NCBI GenBank assembly: GCA_965205225.1
Contig: CBDBFZ010000003.1
Coordinates: 1,984,001-2,048,000 of the forward strand
Direction: 5' to 3'
DNA: 64,000 nt
DNA from: Litorimonas sp965205225
Lineage (GTDB): Bacteria > Pseudomonadota > Alphaproteobacteria > Caulobacterales > Maricaulaceae
Below, one piece after another: positions 9,585 to 22,417 of the stretch. The notes beneath the pieces were generated by a model that was not told the DNA's origin, did no database searches, and saw only the letters and a program-made list of their open reading frames with translations. The first letter of the stretch is position 1, and each line of letters begins with the position of its first letter. Both the position numbers and the translations under genes were made by a program.

Positions 9585-10807
9585 ATGACTGAGCTGCGAC
9601 TCCAGACTGAATTCCCCGACTCTGACCGCGATGACTGGCAATCGCTCGCTGAGCGAGGCCTTCGCGGAGCCGGATTCGAAACACTGATCAGCCAGACTGA
9701 AGACGCTGCGACGCGCGGACCATTATTCGACTCCGGCGACAGGCCCACTGACCATGCGCCCCTGCCACGCAGCAGATCGCCGTTATTAAAGGGGCGTCCC
9801 TGGCATATTTGCACACCCGTCAACGACGCTGACCTGGCATTTGCGAATGAGCAGGTCTTGGCTGACCTGAAAGATGGTGCCAGCGCCATCCGGATTTCCC
9901 GATCCGGATTCACGCGCCGCGCAGAGATTCGGCGCGTCCTAGAAGGCGTGCATCTTGACCTCATCCCACTCATCATCACATCCGATAGCGACGCGGCACC
10001 ACTCATTCTGCAAATGGATGAATTGACCAACACGCCCGTGACGCTTGGTCTTGACCCCCTCGGAGAGAAGCCGGACTGTCCAGAGACATGGCGCGCCTTT
10101 ACATTCAATGCGGCTGCCATCAACGAAGCGGGCGGCACCGACGTTCTGGAACTTGCCGGGTTTGCAGCCACCACAGCAGAAGGGTTTCGGCGTCATGGGC
10201 CAATTATTCATGCGCATATGAGTGTCCTCCTCAGTGTCGGAACAGATGCGCATCTCAACATCGTCAAAATCCGCGCGGCTCGGCGCATTTATTCCAGCAT
10301 TGCCGGGGCGTTCGGTATCGAAGACTCATCCCTTCCGGTCCATGCCATCTCATCCTTGCGCATGATGCAGAACAAGGATGCATGGACAAACTTACTTCGT
10401 ACGATGAACGCAGGGTTTGGTGCCGTGGTGGGTGGGGCGGACTTTCTGACTCTCCGTCCCTTTACGGACACGCCGGACGATCGCCACCTCGGCAGCACCG
10501 CACCCTTCAGCTACCACATCGCACGCAATCAGCAGCTCTTGATGATGGAAGAAAGTCATCTCGGTCAGGTTCAGGACCCCGCCTATGGCAGCTATTTCCA
10601 CGAGCGACTGACCGAGGATCTGGCCCAGGCGGCCTGGTCCAAGTTCCAGCAGATTGAAAGCGACGGAGGGATCCAGCCCTATCTGATAAGCGGGTCTTTC
10701 AATGCCGACTGCGATAGCGCAACTGTGGAGCGTTCAGAGCGCGAAAACCCCATTCTTGGGGTTACATTACATCCGACCGACGATGTCCCTGCACCGGAGG
10801 TTCGCCA

Positions 10808-10811
<4 letters not shown>
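9585..10811 (+). CDS. mutA: methylmalonyl-CoA mutase small (beta) subunit
   Basis: A 408-residue protein with the mutase TIM-barrel fold: NTPVTLGLDPLG, GGTDVLELAGFA, and AGFGAVVGGADFLTLRPFT in the position of the substrate-channel region. The barrel terminates with EESHLGQVQDPAYGSYF. No cobalamin-binding domain follows, and the protein is shorter than most MutA proteins as I recall them, so it appears reduced to the barrel. In characterised heterodimers the small subunit is catalytically inactive and supports the large one. The ATG of mutB overlaps its stop by four bases. It should act with MutB in propionyl-CoA catabolism. Confidence 0.88.
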
Positions 10812-12943
<2,132 letters not shown>

Positions 12944-12962
12944 AGACCACGCCAGTCGCTGG

Positions 12963-13934
12963 TTACTGAAACTCCAGCCGCTCCTGCGAGGCAAAGAAGA
13001 GAGACGCGACTTCACTGTCTTTGATACTATCCTCTGGCGATAGAGACAGAATTATGCGGATTGTCTGTTTGCGATCGACAAGGGCCGTTTCGAAATCAGC
13101 CTCGATTTTGGCGAGGGTTCCCCGGATGTCAAGATTGCGCATCAGCGATTCGTAGATATCCACTCGGCCCATCAGGAAGTAGCTTTCATAGAGGACCTTC
13201 GACGCGATTTTCTCATGGATGTCGCGATAGGCGAGCTGCTCCAACATTTTGTCGACGGGTTTGACGATAAAATCGAGCTCCTCGCGGACGGATGGCATCA
13301 TCAGAAACAGGCGTTTTACCTTGAGAAACTCTCGCTCAATCGCGTCGATCTTAACCGGGTCGGCAGCATGGTTGGTGACGATAATGATATCGATATCGGA
13401 TCCATTGACCGGCACATCCAGCGTCGCATGCATCCGGCACGTATCGTGAGCGAGAAAATAGGCAATATCGCCAGATAGGAAGACAACGCAATGTTCGTTG
13501 ATTTCTTTCTTCAGGTCAGAACTGAGTTCCAGTAAAGCCTGCCGTGCGCGGCTGAGTTTTCGCAGGGAAATCGTTCTGAACTTGTTGGCCATTAAGGTCC
13601 CGCCTTCGACCGCCGCCACGCTCTGCTCTGGAAGATAGATCAGGCTGAAGGTCAGGAAATCACGCAGAATGGACGGCGACAGGCGGAGCATATTGTCTCG
13701 CTTGATGTCATAACGCAGATAGTAACGCGCACAGTTACGAACGCGGATCCGGTTCGATGTGTAACAGGTTCGCCATAAATCGATTGGCGGGATATCCGAA
13801 AACCATTCCGAGAGTTGATATCCCGAGGTCGGACCATTCTCGCGCACGAGATCGCAAATGCGATCGGCCACTGACGTCGCATCTAGGTCAGCACTCGGTC
13901 GTGGCAGCCTGTCGGATTCGCTCATGGACGACAT
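12963..13934 (-). CDS. unknown protein with nucleotidyltransferase-like motif
   Basis: A 323-residue soluble protein I do not recognise. Residues 20-100 look helical with a winged-helix-like pattern (VADRICDLV..GPTSGYQLSEWF). The centre has CVVFLSGDIAYFLAHD followed about 20 residues later by NGSDIDIIIVTNH, which resembles the metal-binding Asp-x-Asp of the polymerase-beta nucleotidyltransferase fold. The C-terminal third is helical and ends in SLFFASQERLEFQ. No membrane segment or signal peptide. It is convergent with mutB and sits beside the decayed polysaccharide region. The NTase call rests on one motif; substrate and role are unknown. Confidence 0.7.
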   Translation of the reverse strand: MSSMSESDRLPRPSADLDATSVADRICDLVRENGPTSGYQLSEWFSDIPPIDLWRTCYTSNRIRVRNCARYYLRYDIKRDNMLRLSPSILRDFLTFSLIYLPEQSVAAVEGGTLMANKFRTISLRKLSRARQALLELSSDLKKEINEHCVVFLSGDIAYFLAHDTCRMHATLDVPVNGSDIDIIIVTNHAADPVKIDAIEREFLKVKRLFLMMPSVREELDFIVKPVDKMLEQLAYRDIHEKIASKVLYESYFLMGRVDIYESLMRNLDIRGTLAKIEADFETALVDRKQTIRIILSLSPEDSIKDSEVASLFFASQERLEFQ

Positions 13935-14007
13935 ATTGCACGGCGTGGCGGGAACTGTATAGCCTATCTCGTCACGGCGACACGTCTCTGTTAACGGTCA
14001 GGATTCA

Positions 14008-14192
14008 ATGAGCAAAACCGCACTGATCACCAGTATTACGAGACAGGTCGGCGCCTATCTGGCGGAGATCCTGCTCGCCAAGGGATATATTGTTCACGGT
14101 CTCAAGAGCCGCAGCTCGTCCTTCAATACGTCCCGCATCGACCATCTCTATGTCGATCCGCATGAGGGCGATGGCCGCTTCCATTATGGTCG
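14008..14192 (+). pseudogene. gmd: 5' fragment of GDP-mannose 4,6-dehydratase
   Basis: About 62 codons matching the Gmd N-terminus: KTALIT, GAYLAEILLAKGYIVHG, SSSFNTSRIDHLY. The nucleotide-binding glycine loop is damaged (TSITRQVG instead of the usual TGITGQDG). The frame is then cut by an IS1182 element at 14193. Gmd makes GDP-4-keto-6-deoxymannose for fucose, rhamnose or perosamine in surface polysaccharides. The gene continues to the right of the element at 15760. Confidence 0.85.
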
Positions 14193-15759
14193 GTGGCTGT
14201 GTGAAAACAGCCTGGGCAATGCGTCGATTTCAGTGGATTTAATTTAGGACAAGCTTTCCCCTTAGGCTTGGATCACCCGGATTAGTTTCTTCACTCCGAA
14301 CATGCTGATCATCCGGCGGATATTATAAGCTAGAACCGATAGACTCATCTCTGTTTTGACGTTTTTGAGGCGTTTGGTCAGGAAGTGCGTGGCACCCATC
14401 CATGACTTCAGCGTCCCGAACGGATGCTCGACCGTCGCCCTTCGGATGGCCATGGCTTCCGGGAGGTCATTCAATCGCGTCAACATAGCGTCGATGATGT
14501 CCTCATTGACCCAGCGTTTGATCCGCCGTTGTTTCCCCGTCGTGCATTTGGCTTTGACGGGACAGGCCGCGCATTCGTCCGGCCAGTAAACTTGCATGTC
14601 CTTGCCCTGTTCAACTGACATGAAGCGATAGGTCATCTTCTGACCACCTGGGCATTGGTAACTATTGTCTTCGGGCTGATAGAGGAAGTCATGTTTGCCA
14701 AAGCGGCCCGCGGCTTTAGAGCCAGATGTGTAAGGCTTGGGCACGTATGTTGTAGCGCCCAGTTTCTCAGTCGCCATAATTTCTGCACCGCTGAAGTAGC
14801 CACGATCTGCAAAGACTGTAATGTCTTTTCGTCCAATGGCGGCTTGGCCTTGTTTCGTCATCTTTGTGAGCTGCACTTTGTCAGAGACAGTGTTTGTTAC
14901 CTCATGCGCGACAATGAGATGGTGCTCGGTATCGACAACCGTCTGTACGTTATACCCCACCATACCAGCCTTTGTGCTGGTCGCCATAGCCACTGAGTCC
15001 GGGTCAGTTAAGGATACTTGTTTCTTAGAAGACGCGGCGAGATCATCTTTCAACTGTTGAAGCTCAGCCATCTTCTCACGCATTGACGTAATCTTTTCCT
15101 TGAGGCGTTCAGTCTTGGCCTCAGCGGCCTCGCCTTCCTGTAAATCCGTCGCGTCCAGTGCATGAAGGTATTTCTCTATAGAATGCTCAATCTGGCCGAT
15201 GCGCCGCGTGAGCTTGCCGCGTGTGAAGTTCTTTTCTCTCGCGTTCACGGCCTTGAACTTGGCTCCATCAATCGCAACCATTGTGCGCGCGAACAGACCA
15301 ACGTCACGGCAAAGAGTCACAAATTGAGAACAGGTTGATTGGATAGCGGTGCCGTTGTCTTTTCTAAAGTCAGCAATCGTTTTGAAGTCAGGTGCAAGCT
15401 TGCCCGTCAGCCACATAAGCTCAACATTACGCCCCGCTTCGCGTTCAAGCCTACGGCTAGATTGGATACAGTTGAGATAGCCGTAAATGTAGAGCTTGAG
15501 CAAAATAGACGGATGATAACCGGGACGGCCTGTCGCCTTGGGCCGGACGCGCTCGAAACCCATTGAGAGTAAATCTAGTTCATCAACGTAGGCATCAATG
15601 ACGCGAACAGTATTATCTTCATCGATATACTCGTCCAGACTTTCAGGAAATAATATGGACTGATTTCGATCTTGGCCTTCAATAAAGCGCTTCACAATAA
15701 ACCTCCGATTCAATCACCGGAACTATATCACAAAAAACTAACCGTTTTCACACAGCCAC
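14193..15759 (-). mobile_element. IS1182-family insertion sequence
   Basis: A 1567-base element. Terminal inverted repeats (left GTGGCTGTGTGAAAAC, right end its complement) bound a single intact transposase gene. A four-base duplication GTCG lies at 14189-14192 and 15760-15763. Removing the element joins gmd codons to give HYG-R-LTD, close to the family's HYGDLTD, so this is a clean insertion into gmd. Confidence 0.9.
14262..15713 (-). CDS. IS1182 family transposase (intact)
   Basis: A 483-residue DDE transposase. The N-terminal transposase domain has FIEGQDRNQSILFPESLDEYI and GRPGYHPSILLKLYIYGYLN. A catalytic-core region has VAIDGAKFKAVNA and FADRGYFSGAEI; a Cys-rich insert follows (CPGGQKMTY, CAACPVKAKCTTGKQR). 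The C-terminus has RATVEHPFGTLKSWMG (the E of the triad) and ENVKTEMSLSVLAYNIRR-like sequence. It is uninterrupted, making it the only complete transposase frame in this window and the likeliest still-active element. Confidence 0.93.
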   Translation of the reverse strand: MNRRFIVKRFIEGQDRNQSILFPESLDEYIDEDNTVRVIDAYVDELDLLSMGFERVRPKATGRPGYHPSILLKLYIYGYLNCIQSSRRLEREAGRNVELMWLTGKLAPDFKTIADFRKDNGTAIQSTCSQFVTLCRDVGLFARTMVAIDGAKFKAVNAREKNFTRGKLTRRIGQIEHSIEKYLHALDATDLQEGEAAEAKTERLKEKITSMREKMAELQQLKDDLAASSKKQVSLTDPDSVAMATSTKAGMVGYNVQTVVDTEHHLIVAHEVTNTVSDKVQLTKMTKQGQAAIGRKDITVFADRGYFSGAEIMATEKLGATTYVPKPYTSGSKAAGRFGKHDFLYQPEDNSYQCPGGQKMTYRFMSVEQGKDMQVYWPDECAACPVKAKCTTGKQRRIKRWVNEDIIDAMLTRLNDLPEAMAIRRATVEHPFGTLKSWMGATHFLTKRLKNVKTEMSLSVLAYNIRRMISMFGVKKLIRVIQA

Positions 15760-15882
15760 GTCGTCTAACGGACGCAATCAATTTGATCCGCGTCGTGCAG
15801 GAAACTTAGCCAGACGAGATTTATAATTTCGGCCCCAGTCCCATGTCATGGTGAGTTTCGAGACGCCGGAATATATAGTGTG
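15760..15882 (+). pseudogene. gmd: internal fragment of GDP-mannose 4,6-dehydratase
   Basis: Continuation of the gmd frame beyond the IS1182 element: LTDAINLIRVVQET, then a TAG where Gln is expected, then PDEIYN. After a frame change come AQSHVMVSFETPEY, all hallmark Gmd segments containing the catalytic-region residues. It stops at the edge of an IS30-type sequence, so the gene was hit at least twice by IS elements and has also picked up point lesions. Confidence 0.8.
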
Positions 15883-15885
15883 GGT

Positions 15886-16620
15886 TCAACGGGTCGTCGC
15901 AACACATTGGTCGAACCGCTCAGCCGGTGTTTCATAATCGAGAGGCTTTCCGGGACGCTCGTTGAGAGCTCTTGCTATCCCATTTAATTTCGCTTGGCTA
16001 TAAATCGATAGATCAATGCCTTTGGGTAAGTATTGCCTGATCAGTCGATTGGTGTTTTCGTTGGAGCCACGTTGCCACAGACTATATGGATCACAGAAGA
16101 AGACATCTACAGCCGTCCCCATAGTAAATTGCTTATGCGCTGACATCTCAAACCCTCTGTCCCATGTCAGGGATTTGTAGAGCTCCTTGGGCAGTTTCTT
16201 TCCCTGCGATTTTAACAAGCGTGACATAGCGCGAATGACGCTCAACAAGTGTGGCGATAAAGCTCTGCTTTGACCCGGCTATAAAATCGCCTTCCCAATG
16301 ACCGGGTACCGCACGATCTTCTGCAGGTCGTTCACGGATGGAGACAACCTCGGTTATTTGGCCCAAGCCGTCTCGCTTGAGGCTGGTGTGACGTGATCGA
16401 CGGATCGTGCGACGACTGGCCCGCAGGTGAGCCATGAGCTCTTTCTTCAGAACACCGCGTGCCTGTACATGGAGGCTTCGATATATAGTCTCATGCGACA
16501 CGTACTTCGCGCTGTCTCCCGGATAGGTTCTCTTTAGCCAGCTTGCACAGCTTGGGGCGCGTGTTCGTTCCCAGGCGGCTTTGTCAGCACTGTTCGCACC
16601 GCTCAGGCTGCCACGCAAAA
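15886..16620 (-). pseudogene. IS30 family transposase remnant
   Basis: Read from the right: an N-terminally cut segment (SADKAAWERTR), an apparent internal deletion joining it to WLKRTYPGDSAKYVSHETIYRSL, and GHWEGDFIAGSKQSFIATLVERHSRYV. After a frameshift near 16200-16240 come KELYKSLTWDRGFEM, FCDPYSLWQRGSNENTNRL and LNERPGKPLDYETPAERF. These are the DDE and C-terminal blocks of IS30 transposases. The C-terminal end is complete and abuts gmd at about 15883; the helix-turn-helix N-terminus is missing, replaced by a YHS-domain fragment. It is inactive. Confidence 0.8.
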
Positions 16621-16813
16621 GCCGGAGATTTATACGTCCTGGCGACAGGACTTTGCCGTTGAAGGGTATGACGTTGTCAGCTTTCATGCTGGCAAGCCAG
16701 TCAAGGGACGATCCGATTATGTGACGCGTTACAAGAATGTGGTATGGCTGTTCGACACACAGGCCAATCTCGACCTGTTCCTGATGAATCCGGAAGCATT
16801 CGAGCCCCAATAT
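16616..16813 (+). pseudogene. YHS-domain protein fragment
   Basis: On the plus strand, antisense to the neighbouring remnants, about 66 codons read QKPEIYTSWRQDFAVEGYDVV, SFHAGKPVKG, YKNVVWLFDTQANLDLFLMNP and EAFEPQY. This is the core of YHS-domain proteins often described as metal-associated. It has no start, and the frame meets the antisense MBOAT fragment right after EPQY. The join between the two shows a past rearrangement. Confidence 0.72.
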
Positions 16814-17594
16814 GACAGCGGTTCCGCGGGCGATATGTGAGTAGGCGCTGAAATCGAGGAAGATCTGAAGACCAAAACCGATGGTTTCGATCGTGAAATC
16901 TGTCGGGCTGGCGCTGCTAATATATGCATAGACCGAGTTGACGTAGGGCGCGATATTATCGGCCAGCACGAGTTTCTTAAAGAAGCCGATGATGATCTGA
17001 TGCAGTCCAAAGCGGAATCCATCCGGTGTAAAGCGCGTATGATTCAGAAATTGCGGCAACAACCTGAACGCCTGTTCGATCGGACCCGCGACCAGCTGAG
17101 GCAAGAAGGATACGTAAGCGAGAAAGGCCAGGTAGTCCTTAGTTGGCTTCGCTTGCCCTCGATAGACATTGATTGAGTAGGACATGGACTGAAACGTGTA
17201 GAAAGATCCCCACCGGCAGGATGATCGACAGTGTCGTCAGATCGGTCTAAATACCTAGAGATTTGGCCATGTTCCGGAAGCTATCAACGAAAAAGCCAGC
17301 ATATTTGAAATAGCCTAGCAGGGCGAGATTGCTGAGAATTGACGCGGCCAGAACTCAGGACGATCTGCATGTCCCGCAATATTTATCAATCAAATGTCCG
17401 GCGACGAAGTCGACTGTCGAGGAAAAGACAATCAACGCCAGAAAGCGGTAATCCCAATATCCATAGAAAATATAGGACGTTGTCAGAACAATCAGGTTTC
17501 GCAGCAACAGCGATCTGATTGTCAAGGCCTGAAGATAGTAGACGACAAAGACGACTGCGAAGAAAAGGCCGAAGGTTTCAGAGATGAAATTCAT
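16805..17594 (-). pseudogene. AlgI/PatA-like MBOAT O-acyltransferase remnant
   Basis: The minus strand reads an MBOAT N-terminus starting MNFISETFGLFFAVVFVVYY (start at 17594), then YIFYGYWDYRFLALIVFSSTVDF. After breaks come LSNLALLGYFKYAGFF, a TAG stop, a frameshift restoring FYTFQSMSYSINVYRG, then FLAYVSFLPQLVAGPIEQA and FLDFSAYSHIARGTAVILG. These are the membrane segments of alginate/peptidoglycan O-acetyltransferases. The catalytic His block and everything after it are lost at the junction with the YHS fragment. It would have acetylated an exported polysaccharide. Confidence 0.82.
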
Positions 17595-17810
17595 GAAACC
17601 CGACGCCGCCTCAGCCTGCTTTCGCAGAACAGGTACGTCAAACCGCAAGTCCTAGACCTCATCTTCCACGGTTTCATTTTCATGGGTTAAGTGTAGGTAC
17701 AAATCTCAACTGCTATCATCCGGGGCGTCTGAAGATCCATCGCGCCTAGCCTGGCTGAAATGTCGCGAGACTGTCTTGAAAGTTTGACGGTTTTGCGCCA
17801 TGGACGCGCC

Positions 17811-17936
17811 ATCGCGAAGGGAAGCGCAGTCCACCAGTAAATAAGGGGGAGGAGGAGCGGCCAACTTCATATATCGCGAGGGGAAGCGTTGGATTTGAGC
17901 CCGATTGACCGGGACACTATTCGGCGGCCAACTTCA
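17811..17936. repeat. imperfect ~65-base direct repeat upstream of hppA
   Basis: ATCGCGAAGGGAAGCG at 17811 recurs with one change at 17873, and GCGGCCAACTTCA at 17857 recurs at 17924. This suggests a diverged tandem duplication within the roughly 340 gene-free bases (17649-17989) ahead of hppA. The last repeat lies about 55 bases before the hppA start. No other feature is visible in this gap. Confidence 0.55.
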
Positions 17937-17989
17937 GGACTTGAAAACTCAGGGAGACCTGACCGCCAAAGGTTGGGGCCAGACCAAAC

Positions 17990-20080
<2,091 letters not shown>

Positions 20081-20106
20081 GCGGCAATCTCGACGAAGAA
20101 CGCGGA

Positions 20107-20132
20107 GGTCGCCCTTATAGGGCGGCCTTTTT
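20107..20132 (+). terminator. rho-independent terminator after hppA
   Basis: An eight-base stem (GGTCGCCC / GGGCGGCC, one G-T pair) with a four-base loop is followed by five T. It starts 27 bases after the hppA stop codon. Confidence 0.88.
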
Positions 20133-20152
20133 CCTGCCGGACTGAAAGCCGG

Positions 20153-20920
20153 TCAGTTCCGGCGCGCGATCATTTTTCCGTCCTCGTCAGGCTTAACGCT
20201 GACTGAAGAGGGGAAGGTCGCCGTATCAGACAAAATAGTTATGTTCGACCCGCTTCTGATCTCCACATCGGTTTCGAATTTGGCATTTGTACCGTCCGGA
20301 AACCAGATGACCAGACGGTCGAGATCGCCCGAATTGACGATGGCATCCTCGAATATGCCCGAGGTTGTCTGTTCTAGATCGAATTCGAATTCCACCAGCG
20401 TCAGTTCCGGCACGGATTTGGTCGAATCCGTCAGAATGCTGCCATCGTCCGTATAGACCATCCGTCCTTTGCTAACGAATTCGTCGCGGGAAATCGTCCC
20501 CGAAGCGTCTAGGTCCAGCACACGCATCACGCTGTGCGGCACGTCGTCTGGGCTTGGCCACAAGCCGTGTTCGATGGTGCTCAGCGTGCCGTCTCCGTCG
20601 ATGTCGCGAACCGTAAATATGTCGTCATCTGTCGGATCGCTCAACATCAACAGATGACCCAAAGCCCAGACTCCGCCAGTAGCCATAAGTAAGGCCGCGC
20701 TCAAGCTACCCAGGGCCACGAGCCAGAAGCGCTTGCGCGTTCGCGCCCGCCAAGCCGACGAGAAATTGTCCGCGTCGGCCCGCCTCACATAACCCCGGAT
20801 AAACCGCCGCAGCGCCCCAGACGGCGTATCGCCCTGGCTGTCGCAGGCTTCCGCAAAGTCCTGCTTTTCCGTATATCCGAGCCGGATTTCCAACCGCTTG
20901 CTCTTCTTTTCCTGAACCAT
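20153..20920 (-). CDS. membrane-anchored EF-hand protein
   Basis: A 255-residue protein. Residues 1-62 are basic and helical (KRLEIRLGYTEKQDFAEAC, GALRRFIRGYVRR), resembling a ribbon-helix-helix or anchoring region. One membrane segment lies at about 65-91. Two EF-hand loops follow at about 106-117 (DIDGDGTLSTIE) and 136-147 (DLDASGTISRDE). A C-terminal acidic domain rich in beta-strand-type sequence ends at 255. The EF loops should therefore bind calcium on the outer side of the inner membrane if the N-terminus stays in the cytoplasm. Function is not known. It stands alone, convergent with hppA. Confidence 0.8.
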   Translation of the reverse strand: MVQEKKSKRLEIRLGYTEKQDFAEACDSQGDTPSGALRRFIRGYVRRADADNFSSAWRARTRKRFWLVALGSLSAALLMATGGVWALGHLLMLSDPTDDDIFTVRDIDGDGTLSTIEHGLWPSPDDVPHSVMRVLDLDASGTISRDEFVSKGRMVYTDDGSILTDSTKSVPELTLVEFEFDLEQTTSGIFEDAIVNSGDLDRLVIWFPDGTNAKFETDVEIRSGSNITILSDTATFPSSVSVKPDEDGKMIARRN

Positions 20921-21117
20921 ACGTTGTCGCTCCGTCGTTCCGCTTCCCTGTCATCGGACGACGCTACGCGGCGCTCAAGCCAAACCGTGTACGGACAGGA
21001 CTTTCACCTGTCCGGGCTTTGCGTGCGGACTGAATGGTTCGCTGCATAAAAAGCCGCCCGAAAAGGGGGCTCAGATTGCTGATAAACCCGTCTTTTTTGA
21101 GGCAGGGTTTTGTTTTT

Positions 21118-21848
21118 GGGTCATGCCTATTTGATTGGCTCCGCATAGGATCTAAGTCACTGTATGCAATGAAAATCATCACTCAAAAGGTTCGCATCTG
21201 TCCGAGCGCAAAATTCGGGGGGGCGTTCGCTGCTTCGCCGCTGATCTGACAGCCCTGCAAACAGCCCAACTGACAGGGCTTAACCGTAACACCATCAACC
21301 GGATCTACCGCGCTCTTCGCGAACGCATCCATTGGGCCTGCGAGGCGGACAAACCCTTCTTCGGCGTGGTCGAGGTTGATGAAAGCTATTTCGGCGCAAC
21401 CCGCGTCAAGGGCAAACGCGGGCGCGGAGCCTATGGCAAGACCACCGTGTTTGGCATCTACGAACGGGCCGGGCGGGTCTATACCGAGATCGTGCCAGAC
21501 TGCTCCAGAGCCACCCTACAGGGGATTATCCGGGGTAGGGTTAACCCGTCTTCCATCATCAACTCCGATGGCTGGCGCGGCTATAACGGACTGGTCGATA
21601 TAGGCTATGGTCATTATCGGGTAGATCATTCCAGGGACGAGTTCGCCCAGGGCCCAACCCACATCAACGGCATCGAAGGCTTCTGGGGGCTGGCCAAGGT
21701 GCGTCTAGCGAAGTTTAAGGGCGTTCCAAAACACACCTTTCATCTACACCTGAAGGAAACGGAATGGAGATATAATCACAGGCTTGAAGACAAGTACAAA
21801 ACCCTGTTACGATACTTCAGAGAAAATCCAATCAACTAGGCATGACCC
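21118..21848 (+). mobile_element. IS1595-family insertion sequence
   Basis: A 731-base element with 21-base terminal inverted repeats (GGGTCATGCCTA.TTGATTGG, one mismatch). A perfect eight-base target duplication TTGTTTTT lies at 21110-21117 and 21849-21856, as expected for the family. It is inserted between the EF-hand gene and the 3' end of ndk without damaging either. Confidence 0.93.
21169..21839 (+). pseudogene. IS1595 family transposase with broken start
   Basis: The DDE domain is clear and open: VVEVDESYFGATRVKGKRG, TTVFGIYERAGRVYTE, INSDGWRGYNGLVD, HINGIEGFWGLAKVRLAKF and KETEWRYNHR. Upstream in the same frame the family N-terminus (HLSERKI, FAADLTALQTAQLTGLNRNT) is present, but it has no ATG; the only suitable ATG (21169) is one base out of frame. 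A single-base deletion near 21172-21176 would explain this. An internal GTG at 21366 would give a 157-residue protein lacking the DNA-binding part, so the element is probably inactive. Confidence 0.8.
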
Positions 21849-21871
21849 TTGTTTTTTTATGAGAGGCTTGC

Positions 21872-22294
21872 TTAACCGACGATCTGATCTTCCGTGAAGA
21901 ACTGAGCAATTTCCTCGGCTGCCGTTTCTGGCGCGTCTGAACCGTGAACCGTGTTCGCATCAATAGATTCGGCAAAAGCTGCGCGGATCGTACCGGCTGC
22001 GGCTTCAGACGGGTTCGTAACGCCCATGACGTTGCGGTAGGCTGCAATGGCGTTCTCGCCTTCCAGAACCTGCACGACAACAGGACCGGACGTCATGAAT
22101 TTGACGAGATCACCGTAGAAGGGGCGCTCGGCGTGAACTTCATAAAAGCGCTTGGCTTGAGCGTCCGTCATCTGCACGCGGCGCTGGCCGACGATACGAA
22201 GACCGGCATCCTCAATCATTGCGTTGACCTTGCCCGTGAGGTTACGCTTGGTGGCGTCAGGTTTGATAATTGAAAAAGTGCGTTGCACGGCCAT
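21872..22294 (-). CDS. ndk: nucleoside-diphosphate kinase
   Basis: A 140-residue enzyme that transfers phosphate from ATP to nucleoside diphosphates. It shows TFSIIKPDATKRN at the start, ERPFYGDLVKFMTSGPV in the middle, and the phospho-histidine site NTVHGSDA (His117). Length is typical for the bacterial form. The start ATG is preceded by an AGGAAT-type sequence. It is transcribed divergently from the ABC-F gene, with 120 bases between their starts. An IS1595 element lies 24 bases past its stop and could affect transcription termination. Confidence 0.97.
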   Translation of the reverse strand: MAVQRTFSIIKPDATKRNLTGKVNAMIEDAGLRIVGQRRVQMTDAQAKRFYEVHAERPFYGDLVKFMTSGPVVVQVLEGENAIAAYRNVMGVTNPSEAAAGTIRAAFAESIDANTVHGSDAPETAAEEIAQFFTEDQIVG

Positions 22295-22417
22295 TTGGAC
22301 ATTCCTTTGTGGCTGTTGGGCCTTCTGAGGTTGTGAGTAAATTTGCGCGGCCCCTAATCCGGGATGACCTGCAATTCAAGCCATGTTAGCGGCGCGCTAA
22401 TCGCACATTTTTGAGCC

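Noticed and set aside
16148..17185. A single 345-codon minus-strand ORF that looks like one protein
   Set aside because: It is a chance fusion of an MBOAT fragment, the antisense of a YHS fragment and an IS30 fragment; family motifs switch partway.
17649..17989. Riboswitch upstream of hppA
   Set aside because: The segment has direct repeats but I could not draw a conserved aptamer structure.
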